Source of the DNA: Clostridia bacterium
GTDB lineage: Bacteria; Bacillota; Clostridia; RGIG6154
Assembly: GCA_017622395.1 (NCBI GenBank)
Contig: JAGARF010000187.1
Location: 1 to 12,322 of the forward strand
Direction of reading: 5' to 3'
Length of the DNA stretch: 12,322 nt
The notes beneath the pieces are model-generated. The model had not been told where the DNA came from and did no database searches. It saw only the letters and a program-made list of their open reading frames with translations. Made by a program: the position numbers and the translations under genes. Positions 7,007 through 12,322 of the stretch are shown here, piece after piece; the first letter of the stretch is position 1; each line of letters opens with the position of its first letter.

Positions 7007-7929
7007 TGAGACATCTTATAGATATAACCGATTTATCTGTTGAAGAACTTGATGAGCTTTTGGACCTTGCATCAGACATTGCGGAAAATCCAAAGAAGTA
7101 TCAGGAAAGCTGTAAGCACAAAAAGCTTGCATCCCTCTTCTTTGAACCTTCAACAAGAACAAGACTCAGCTTTGAGGCTGCTATGTTTGACCTTGGAGGC
7201 AATGTTTTGACGGTATCCGATGCAAATTCTTCCTCTGCATCAAAGGGCGAAAGTGTTGCAGATACTGCAAAAACAGTAAGCTGTTATGCAGATATTATTG
7301 CAATGCGTCACCCAAAAGAAGGTGCGCCGTTTGTTGCATCAAAAAACGCATCAATTCCTGTTATCAATGCAGGTGACGGCGGTCACAACCACCCGACTCA
7401 GACACTTACTGACCTTCTTACAATTAAAAGAGAAAAAGGCAGACTTGATAATTTAACAGTAGGTTTCTGCGGAGACCTTAAATTCGGAAGAACAGTTCAC
7501 TCTTTAATTGATGCCCTTTCAAGATATACAAACATTAAATTTGTTTTGATTTCACCTGAAGAACTGAAGCTTCCAAGCTATGTTAAAAAAGATGTACTTG
7601 CAGCAAATAATCTTGAATATGTGCAGACTGCTGATCTTGAAGAGGTTATACCACAACTTGATATTTTGTATATGACAAGAGTGCAGAGAGAAAGATTCTT
7701 CAACGAAGAAGATTATTTAAGACTTAAAGACAGCTACATTCTCACACCTGAGAAGCTTAAAAAAGCAAAAGAGGACTTAGCAATTCTTCACCCATTACCA
7801 AGAGTTAATGAAATCTCAGTTGCAATAGACGAAGACCCAAGAGCTTGTTATTTCAAACAAGTGCTTAACGGTAAGTTTGTAAGAATGGCACTTATTTTAA
7901 CTCTCTTAAAGGAGGCTGGCACATTATGA
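7006..7929 (+). CDS. pyrB: Aspartate carbamoyltransferase, catalytic chain
   Basis: PyrB condenses carbamoyl phosphate with aspartate, the committed step of pyrimidine synthesis. The 307-residue length is typical. The carbamoyl-phosphate motif STRTR is at 49-53, and the mobile loop contains SSSASK with Lys80. Arg101, His129 and Gln132 (HPTQT) follow, then Arg162 in FGRT, the aspartate-binding block TRVQRERF with Arg225 and Gln227, and HPLPR (262-266). These correspond to the known active-site residues of the E. coli enzyme, including residues contributed across subunits of the trimer. GGAGG (6992-6996) precedes the start, inside the end of pyrE. The ATGA overlap with pyrI implies that catalytic and regulatory chains are made together. 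Confidence 0.97.
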   Translation: MRHLIDITDLSVEELDELLDLASDIAENPKKYQESCKHKKLASLFFEPSTRTRLSFEAAMFDLGGNVLTVSDANSSSASKGESVADTAKTVSCYADIIAMRHPKEGAPFVASKNASIPVINAGDGGHNHPTQTLTDLLTIKREKGRLDNLTVGFCGDLKFGRTVHSLIDALSRYTNIKFVLISPEELKLPSYVKKDVLAANNLEYVQTADLEEVIPQLDILYMTRVQRERFFNEEDYLRLKDSYILTPEKLKKAKEDLAILHPLPRVNEISVAIDEDPRACYFKQVLNGKFVRMALILTLLKEAGTL

Positions 7930-8345
7930 ATATAGATTCGATTAAAAACGGTTATGTTATTGACCATATTACTGCGGGTCAGGCAATGAACATCTATCAT
8001 TTTTTAAATCTTGATGCTATGGATTGTCCTATTGCAATTATAAAAAACGCTTCAAGTAAGAGAATGGGTAAAAAAGATATCATAAAAATTGATATTGAAA
8101 CAGATATCAACCTTGATATTTTAGGTTTTATCGACAAGGACCTTACAATCAATGTTATTAAAAACGGTGAAAGAATTAAAAAATATAACCCTGAGCTTCC
8201 TGCAACTGTTAAAAACATCATAAAGTGCAAAAACCCAAGATGTATAACATCAACAGAACAGGAACTTGACCATATTTTTAAATTAACAGATAAGAAAAAT
8301 AATGTATACAGATGCCTTTACTGCGAAGCAAAAGCAGGAAAGTAA
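7926..8345 (+). CDS. pyrI: Aspartate carbamoyltransferase, regulatory chain
   Basis: PyrI binds nucleotides and joins PyrB trimers into an allosteric holoenzyme. The 139-residue protein begins with the effector-binding domain, with VIDHITAGQA at 11-20. It ends with a zinc domain whose four ligands are visible as Cys101, Cys106, Cys130 and Cys133 (CKNPRC and CLYC). It is slightly shorter than the E. coli chain of about 153 residues, mainly at the N-terminus. The ribosome site GGAGG (7911-7915) sits in the 3' end of pyrB, 10 bases before the ATG, and the genes share 4 bases (ATGA). Its presence predicts feedback control of PyrB by pyrimidine nucleotides, with the effectors unknown. It is the last gene of the operon. 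Confidence 0.96.
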   Translation: MNIDSIKNGYVIDHITAGQAMNIYHFLNLDAMDCPIAIIKNASSKRMGKKDIIKIDIETDINLDILGFIDKDLTINVIKNGERIKKYNPELPATVKNIIKCKNPRCITSTEQELDHIFKLTDKKNNVYRCLYCEAKAGK

Positions 8346-8434
8346 GGAAATGTTAAAATACTCCAGACCGCAAAAAGGCAACATAAAATAAGCTATAGTA
8401 ATTGCTAATTGACAAAGCTTATAACAAAACGAAG

Positions 8435-8460
8435 AAAAATCTCACATTTGTGAGATTTTT
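8435..8460 (+). terminator. Intrinsic terminator of the pyr operon
   Basis: AAAAATCTCACA (8435-8446) and TGTGAGATTTTT (8449-8460) form a perfect 12-base-pair inverted repeat about 90 bases after the pyrI stop. The A and T tracts at the stem ends make it a plausible bidirectional terminator. Bases 8346-8434 before it contain no convincing gene. The hairpin has the same design as the one at 3791-3810. Confidence 0.7.
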
Positions 8461-8496
8461 CCTATTCCCTTATCACAATGATGAACATATTGTAAA

Positions 8497-8553
8497 AAGG
8501 CTCCTCATTGTAAGTGAAGTTTCCACCACAGGTGACTGAGGGACTGTAATTCT
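8497..8553. repeat. Probable decayed palindromic intergenic repeat
   Basis: This stretch of the 252-base gap between pyrI and tsf (8346-8597) has the layout of a folded dispersed element. CCTCA (8503-8507) pairs with TGAGG (8537-8541), and CACC (8524-8527) pairs with GGTG (8531-8534) around ACA. It resembles, from memory, GGCTCCCTC-type palindromic repeats common in clostridial intergenic DNA, with mismatches that suggest decay. This was not checked by search. No open reading frame with a ribosome site is present here. Confidence 0.35.
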
Positions 8554-8559
8554 GTATTT

Positions 8560-8590
8560 AATAAAAATAATCTCCCCAATCGGGGAGATT
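8560..8590 (-). terminator. Intrinsic terminator of rpsB-tsf
   Basis: AATCTCCCC (8569-8577) and GGGGAGATT (8582-8590) form a perfect 9-base-pair stem with a 4-base loop. On the - strand it is followed by ATTTTTATT (8568 down to 8560). It begins 7 bases after the tsf stop codon. A T-run also follows on the + strand, so it may act in both directions. Confidence 0.9.
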
Positions 8591-8597
8591 GTTTTTA

Positions 8598-9485
8598 TTA
8601 TTTCGCCATGCTTGCAACTTCTGCAGCAAAATCGTCTTCTTTCTTTTCAAGACCTTCGCCTTTTTCAAATCTTACATAGTCGATGAGTTTAACACCGTTT
8701 GCTGCAAGATATTTTTCAACGCTTGTCTTGTCGTCTTTAACGAATTTCTGCTGGAGGAGGCAAGATTCTTCAAAGAACTTACCGATTTTACCTTCAACCA
8801 TTTTTTCGAGAATGTTTTCAGGCTTGTTGGCATTCTTTGGATCTTCCTTCATCTGAGCGATGATGATGTTCTTTTCGTGTTCAACATCAGCAGCAGGAAC
8901 AACACTCTTGTCCATATATGTTGGGTTCATAGCTGCAATCTGCATACAAACATCTTTAGCAGCTGCAATTGCAGCTTCGTTTGAAAGGTCAGCTTCAACT
9001 TTAACCATAACACCGATTTTACCGCCCATATGAATGTAGTCAACTACATTGCCTTCAAAACGAGCAAATCTTCTTAAGTTCATATTTTCGCCAATCTTAG
9101 CGATTTTTTCTGTTAAGATTTCTTTAACTGTAGCACCGCCGATTGTTGATGCTAAAAGTGCGTCAACATCTGCAGGATTTTCAGCGATAACCTGTTTTGC
9201 AAAATCCTTAACCATAGAAACGAATTCTTCGTTCTTAGCAACGAAGTCTGTTTCTGAGTTAACTTCGATTATTGCACCAACACCGTTTTCAACAACGATG
9301 TCTACAAGACCTTCAGCAGCAATTCTGCCGCTCTTTTTAACAGCCTTTGCCATTCCCTTTTCACGGAGAATTTCAGTAGCTTTATCCATATCACCGTCAG
9401 CCTCTGTTAAAGCCTTTTTGCAGTCCATCATACCGCAACCGGTCATTTCTCTTAATTTCATTACATCTTTAGCTGTAAATGCCAT
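8598..9485 (-). CDS. tsf: Translation elongation factor Ts
   Basis: EF-Ts is the guanine nucleotide exchange factor that releases GDP from EF-Tu in the cytosol. The 295-residue protein starts with the UBA-like domain (about 1-55, with MKLREMTGCGMMDCKKAL) that contacts the EF-Tu G domain. The signature TDFVA is at 79-83 within the core domain, and a duplicated core with KIGVMVKVE follows near the middle. The ribosome site AGGAGG (complement of 9495-9500) is 9 bases before the ATG. It lies 20 bases after the rpsB stop, a standard pair. A strong terminator directly follows, so the usual downstream partners pyrH and frr are not in this transcript. Confidence 0.97.
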   Translation of the reverse strand: MAFTAKDVMKLREMTGCGMMDCKKALTEADGDMDKATEILREKGMAKAVKKSGRIAAEGLVDIVVENGVGAIIEVNSETDFVAKNEEFVSMVKDFAKQVIAENPADVDALLASTIGGATVKEILTEKIAKIGENMNLRRFARFEGNVVDYIHMGGKIGVMVKVEADLSNEAAIAAAKDVCMQIAAMNPTYMDKSVVPAADVEHEKNIIIAQMKEDPKNANKPENILEKMVEGKIGKFFEESCLLQQKFVKDDKTSVEKYLAANGVKLIDYVRFEKGEGLEKKEDDFAAEVASMAK

Positions 9486-9505
9486 AATAATTTACCTCCT
9501 GTTAA

Positions 9506-10237
9506 TTATTCCTGAACAGCTTCTTCTTCGTCTTCTTCTGCAACTGCAAAAGATTCACCCTGCTTACCTTCAAGGATAGCATTTGTGATTGTTGAAGCGA
9601 TTAATTTAACTGCTCTGATAGCATCATCGTTACCTGGGATTGGGTAATCAACTTCATCAGGGTCACAGTTTGTATCAACGATTGCAACAACAGGAATGTG
9701 GAGCTTGTGAGCTTCAGCGATTGCAATCTTTTCTTTCTTAGGGTCAACAACGAACATAACAGCAGGAAGCTGTTTCATTTCTTTGATACCGCCAAGATAT
9801 TTTTCGAGTTTTTCAACTTCGTTTTTGAGGTTTGTAACTTCTTTCTTAGGAAGTAATTCAAAAACGCCGTCTTCTTCCATTTTCTTGATCTGTTTTAATC
9901 TTTCAATTCTCTTTTTGATTGTTTCAAAGTTTGTAAGCATACCGCCGAGCCATCTTGCATTAACATAATACATTCCAACTCTTTCTGCTTCTTCTTTGAT
10001 TGATTCCTGAGCCTGTTTCTTTGTACCAACAAATAAAACTTCTCCACCTTCTGCAGCAATGTCTCTAACGAAAGCATAAGCTTCCTCAACCTTTTTTGCT
10101 GTTTTCTGTAAGTCAATGATATAAATACCATTTCTTTCGGCAAAAATGTATTCTGCCATTTTTGGGTTCCATCTTCTTGTCTGGTGACCGAAGTGAACAC
10201 CTGCTTCTAACAATTGTTTCATAGAAATAACTGCCAT
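9506..10237 (-). CDS. rpsB: 30S ribosomal protein S2
   Basis: S2 binds the 30S subunit near the head-body hinge and is needed for S1 binding and initiation in many bacteria. Family motifs include GVHFGHQTRRWNPKM (13-27), FVGTKKQAQ (69-77) and YVNARWLGGMLTNF (91-104), then the conserved C-terminal VAIVDTNCDPD and IPGNDDA blocks and an acidic tail. The length is 243 residues. I set the start at the ATG ending at 10237 (MAVISMKQ) because GGAGGT (complement of 10247-10252) is 9 bases upstream. An in-frame ATG at 10312 would add 25 residues encoded by the folded leader. It is the first gene of a two-gene operon with tsf. Confidence 0.97.
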   Translation of the reverse strand: MAVISMKQLLEAGVHFGHQTRRWNPKMAEYIFAERNGIYIIDLQKTAKKVEEAYAFVRDIAAEGGEVLFVGTKKQAQESIKEEAERVGMYYVNARWLGGMLTNFETIKKRIERLKQIKKMEEDGVFELLPKKEVTNLKNEVEKLEKYLGGIKEMKQLPAVMFVVDPKKEKIAIAEAHKLHIPVVAIVDTNCDPDEVDYPIPGNDDAIRAVKLIASTITNAILEGKQGESFAVAEEDEEEAVQE

Positions 10238-10268
10238 TTTTACTACACCTCCGTGGTTATTTTTCCTC

Positions 10269-10328
10269 CACTCTGATTTATTCTGCATCAAGCCGTTAAA
10301 ACAGCACCACATTGCAGTAAACAGAGTG
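10269..10328 (-). ncRNA. Candidate ribosomal-protein leader fold upstream of rpsB
   Basis: On the - strand three nested helices can be seen in the predicted 5' leader. CACTCTG (10328-10322) pairs with CAGAGTG (10275-10269), CTGCA (10317-10313) with TGCAG (10287-10283), and GCTG (10305-10302) with CGGC (10295-10292), with one G-U pair. The fold sits between the promoter and the rpsB ribosome site. GTGG (10271-10268), which overlaps the outer helix, can instead pair with CCAC (10256-10253) next to the ribosome site, so two exclusive states are possible. S2 autoregulates its operon in other bacteria. Whether this is an S2-binding leader is inference. Confidence 0.5.
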
Positions 10329-10349
10329 TGCGTATTTAATCGCCATAGT

Positions 10350-10378
10350 AGTATACTACAAACTTTTCAAAAAATCAA
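10350..10378 (-). promoter_or_regulatory. Promoter of rpsB-tsf
   Basis: On the - strand TTGATT (10378-10373) is followed after 17 bases by TATACT (10355-10350). Transcription would start near G10344, giving a leader of about 107 bases before rpsB. It is back to back with the rsmA promoter, with 19 bases between the two -35 boxes. Confidence 0.75.
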
Positions 10379-10397
10379 GCACTTTTTGGAAAAAGTT

Positions 10398-10426
10398 TTG
10401 CAATTATTACAAATATGTGTTATACT
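10398..10426 (+). promoter_or_regulatory. Promoter of rsmA/ksgA
   Basis: TTGCAA (10398-10403) and TATACT (10421-10426) are 17 bases apart, and TGT immediately before the -10 box gives an extended -10 element. Transcription would begin near 10433, leaving a leader of only about 20 bases before the start codon. Confidence 0.75.
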
Positions 10427-10452
10427 TAACCAAATTGATAAGGAGGTAGTGT

Positions 10453-11292
10453 ATGCCGCATATTACATCACCTGCACAAATTAAGGAAATAATGAAAGAA
10501 AATGACCTTATATTTCATAAAGGTCTTGGTCAGAATTTCTTGTTTGATGCAAATTACCTTGAAGCTATTGCAGACAGCGGCGAGGTGACCAAAGAGGATA
10601 CAGTTATAGAGGTTGGACCGGGGCTTGGAGTTTTGACAACCCGTCTTGCTGAAAGAGCAAAGAAGGTTATTGCTGTTGAAATAGACCAGAATCTTGTTCC
10701 TGTGCTTAAAAAGCTGACTGCAGATTTTGAAAATGTTGAAATCATCAATGAAGATATTATGAAAACCGATATAGATGCACTTATAAAGGAAGAAAAAAGT
10801 GTAAAGGTGGTTGCAAATCTTCCTTATTATATAACAACCCCTATTATAATGAAACTTCTTGAGGGTAAATATAATATTAAAAGCATAACTGTTATGATTC
10901 AGAAAGAAGTTGCAGAAAGGTTTGTGGCAAAACCCGGGACTAAAGACTATGGTGCAATCACACTAAGCATAAATTATTACACCAATCCAAAAATCACATT
11001 AACAGTTCCGCCCTCTGCGTTTATTCCGCCACCAAAGGTACACTCAAGTGTTATAACATTAAAGTGCAAAGAGCCTGAGGTTGAAGTTAATGATGAAGAA
11101 AAAATGTTTAAAATTATAAAGGCGGCATTTAATCAAAGAAGAAAAACTCTTGTTAATGCCCTTTCTTCAGGATTTTCACACATATCCAAAGATGAAATTA
11201 AAAATATTATAACTTCACTTGGTTATAACGAAAATGTAAGGGGAGAAACTCTTGCTTTAGAAGATTTTGCAAAAATTTCAAATATTTTTTGA
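10453..11292 (+). CDS. rsmA: 16S rRNA (adenine1518/1519-N6)-dimethyltransferase
   Basis: RsmA (KsgA) uses S-adenosylmethionine to dimethylate two adjacent adenosines in the 3'-terminal hairpin of 16S rRNA late in 30S assembly. Its loss classically causes kasugamycin resistance. The 279-residue protein has the N-terminal GLGQNFL motif (24-30), the SAM-binding motif EVGPGLGVLT (53-62), the acidic Glu76 in AVEID, Asp101 in NEDIM, and the catalytic NLPYYIT motif (122-128). The C-terminal part contains FIPPPKVHSSV (190-200) and AFNQRRKTL (225-233). AAGGAGGT (10440-10447) lies 5 bases before the ATG. NLPY rather than a UvrB- or Erm-type motif pattern, plus the overall length, favours KsgA over an Erm resistance methylase. 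No clear terminator follows. Confidence 0.96.
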   Translation: MPHITSPAQIKEIMKENDLIFHKGLGQNFLFDANYLEAIADSGEVTKEDTVIEVGPGLGVLTTRLAERAKKVIAVEIDQNLVPVLKKLTADFENVEIINEDIMKTDIDALIKEEKSVKVVANLPYYITTPIIMKLLEGKYNIKSITVMIQKEVAERFVAKPGTKDYGAITLSINYYTNPKITLTVPPSAFIPPPKVHSSVITLKCKEPEVEVNDEEKMFKIIKAAFNQRRKTLVNALSSGFSHISKDEIKNIITSLGYNENVRGETLALEDFAKISNIF

Positions 11293-11344
11293 GAAAATAA
11301 AGGAAAAAAGAAATTTAGGTAGAATAAATAGAATAAGGCAGAAT

Positions 11345-11374
11345 TTAGAATTCTGTCATTAAGGTGTATATAAT
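11345..11374 (+). promoter_or_regulatory. Possible pckA promoter with overlapping inverted repeat
   Basis: A consensus -10 box TATAAT (11369-11374) lies 21 bases before the pckA start codon. The best -35 is a weak TTAGAA (11345-11350) at 18 bases. A perfect inverted repeat, CAGAATT (11339-11345) and AATTCTG (11349-11355), covers this weak -35 region, so it might be an operator, or only a hairpin after rsmA. No T-run follows it. Confidence 0.45.
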
Positions 11375-11395
11375 AGATATATGGAGGTATAGAAA

Positions 11396-12322
11396 ATGAC
11401 AAAAAATAAGGTTGTCCTTGAATGGATTAACGAAATGGCCGAAATGACAAAGCCTGAATCAATCGTATGGATTGATGGCTCTGAAGAACAGCTCGAAGCT
11501 TTAAGAGCAGAAGCTTGTGCTACAGGCGAAATGATTAAATTAAACCAGGAAAAATTACCGGGTTGTTACTATCACAGAACTGCAGAAAATGATGTTGCCC
11601 GTGTTGAAGACAGAACATTTATCTGCACACCTACTAAAGAAGAAGCAGGCCCTGTTAACAACTGGATGGACCCTCAAGAAATGTATGCAAAATTAAAGAA
11701 GCTTTACACAGGTTCTATGATGGGAAGAGTTATGTATGTTATTCCTTATTCAATGGGTCCTGTTGGTTCACCATTCTCAAAGATTGGTATTGAGCTTACA
11801 GACAGCATCTATGTTGTGCTTAATATGGCTATTATGACAAGAATAGGTAAGAGTGTTATTGATGCTCTCGGCGATGATGCAGACTTTGTTAAATGTCTCC
11901 ATGCTAAGAAAGATGTAAACCCTGATGACAGATACATTGTTCAGTTCCCACAGGATAAGACAATCTGGTCAATCAACTCTGCTTACGGCGGAAATGTTCT
12001 TTTAGGTAAAAAGTGCTTTGCCTTAAGAATTGCTTCATACCTTGGTATGCAGGAAGGCTGGATGGCAGAACATATGCTTATCTTAGGTCTTGAAAATCCA
12101 CAGGGCGAAGTTAAATATATCTGTGCCGCATTCCCATCAGCTTGCGGTAAGACAAACCTTGCTATGCTTATCCCACCTGAATACCTTAAGAAAAAAGGTT
12201 ATAAGGTTTGGACAGTTGGTGATGATATCGCATGGCTCAGAATAGGTAAAGACGGCAGACTTTACGCTATCAACCCTGAAGCAGGTTTCTTTGGTGTTGC
12301 ACCTGGAACAAGCGAAAAAACA
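11396..12322 (+). CDS. pckA: Phosphoenolpyruvate carboxykinase (GTP type), 3'-truncated by window edge
   Basis: This enzyme interconverts oxaloacetate plus GTP with phosphoenolpyruvate, CO2 and GDP, linking the citric acid cycle to gluconeogenesis or, in fermenters, fixing CO2 into C4 acids. The frame is open from ATG 11396 to the end of the window, 309 codons of about 600 expected. Typical GTP-PEPCK features are visible: Arg69 in the N-terminal substrate region (VARVEDRT), MGRVMYVIPYSMGP (109-122), SAYGGNVLLGKKCFALR (195-211), His225 in EHM, the nucleotide loop FPSACGKTN (246-254) with the family cysteine Cys250, and GDDIAWLRIG (275-284) with Asp276-Asp277. These differ from the ATP-dependent family common in Bacilli. 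GGAGG (11383-11387) is 8 bases before the start. Whether other genes follow cannot be seen. Confidence 0.94.
   Translation, partial: MTKNKVVLEWINEMAEMTKPESIVWIDGSEEQLEALRAEACATGEMIKLNQEKLPGCYYHRTAENDVARVEDRTFICTPTKEEAGPVNNWMDPQEMYAKLKKLYTGSMMGRVMYVIPYSMGPVGSPFSKIGIELTDSIYVVLNMAIMTRIGKSVIDALGDDADFVKCLHAKKDVNPDDRYIVQFPQDKTIWSINSAYGGNVLLGKKCFALRIASYLGMQEGWMAEHMLILGLENPQGEVKYICAAFPSACGKTNLAMLIPPEYLKKKGYKVWTVGDDIAWLRIGKDGRLYAINPEAGFFGVAPGTSEKT

Noticed and set aside
8409..8425. TTGACA followed by TATAAC as a promoter after pyrI
   Set aside because: Only 5 bases separate the boxes, no gene follows, and a terminator lies directly downstream.
8589..8984. Long + strand open reading frame of 131 codons opposite tsf, and similar + strand frames opposite rpsB and tsf
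   Set aside because: They have no ribosome site and no family motifs, and they are mirror frames of highly conserved genes on the - strand.
10453..11292. An Erm-type macrolide resistance methylase instead of RsmA
   Set aside because: The length, the C-terminal FIPPPKVHSSV and AFNQRRKTL blocks, and the housekeeping setting all fit RsmA/KsgA.
1..12322. CRISPR arrays, transposase or phage genes, defence or toxin systems, tRNA or rRNA genes
   Set aside because: No direct-repeat and spacer pattern, no recombinase or transposase motif and no cloverleaf was seen. Almost all the sequence is accounted for by housekeeping genes.

Overview
The window is AT-rich DNA from a low-GC Gram-positive bacterium, most likely a member of the Clostridia. 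The basis is the class 1B dihydroorotate dehydrogenase pair PyrD/PyrK, an aspartate carbamoyltransferase with a PyrI regulatory chain, strong AGGAGG-type ribosome binding sites before nearly every gene, AGA-dominated arginine codons, a MetH that ends after its cobalamin domain, and AT-rich intergenic repeats. No genus can be assigned from sequence reading alone.

Layout. (1) Positions 1-2407: the 3' part of a cobalamin-dependent methionine synthase (metH, cut by the left edge), followed 8 bases later by a YfcE-type metallophosphoesterase. (2) Positions 2404-8460: a de novo pyrimidine cluster on the + strand, pyrC-pyrK-pyrD-pyrF, a 165-base leader, then pyrE-pyrB-pyrI, closed by a strong terminator. 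It starts at a near-consensus promoter that overlaps the yfcE stop codon and is followed within about 20 bases by a terminator hairpin that looks like an attenuator. (3) Positions 8461-8568: non-coding DNA with a probable decayed palindromic repeat. (4) Positions 8569-10378 on the - strand: rpsB-tsf (ribosomal protein S2 and EF-Ts) with its own promoter, a folded leader and a terminator. (5) Positions 10398-12322 on the + strand: rsmA/ksgA, divergent from rpsB, then the 5' part of a GTP-type phosphoenolpyruvate carboxykinase (pckA), cut by the right edge.

How the genes work together. PyrB/PyrI makes carbamoyl-aspartate, PyrC closes it to dihydroorotate, PyrD/PyrK oxidises it to orotate with NAD+, PyrE adds phosphoribose from PRPP, and PyrF decarboxylates OMP to UMP. 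Steps 2 to 6 of UMP synthesis are therefore encoded here. Carbamoyl-phosphate synthase and the regulator PyrR are not in the window. Many neighbouring genes overlap by 1 to 8 bases, which implies translational coupling.

The coding content is ordinary housekeeping, and I see no defence system, mobile element gene, CRISPR array or tRNA. The parts worth a second look are non-coding: the pyrC attenuator-like leader, an unrecognised nested RNA fold before pyrE, a nested fold before rpsB, and heptanucleotide and hairpin repeats placed between pyr genes.
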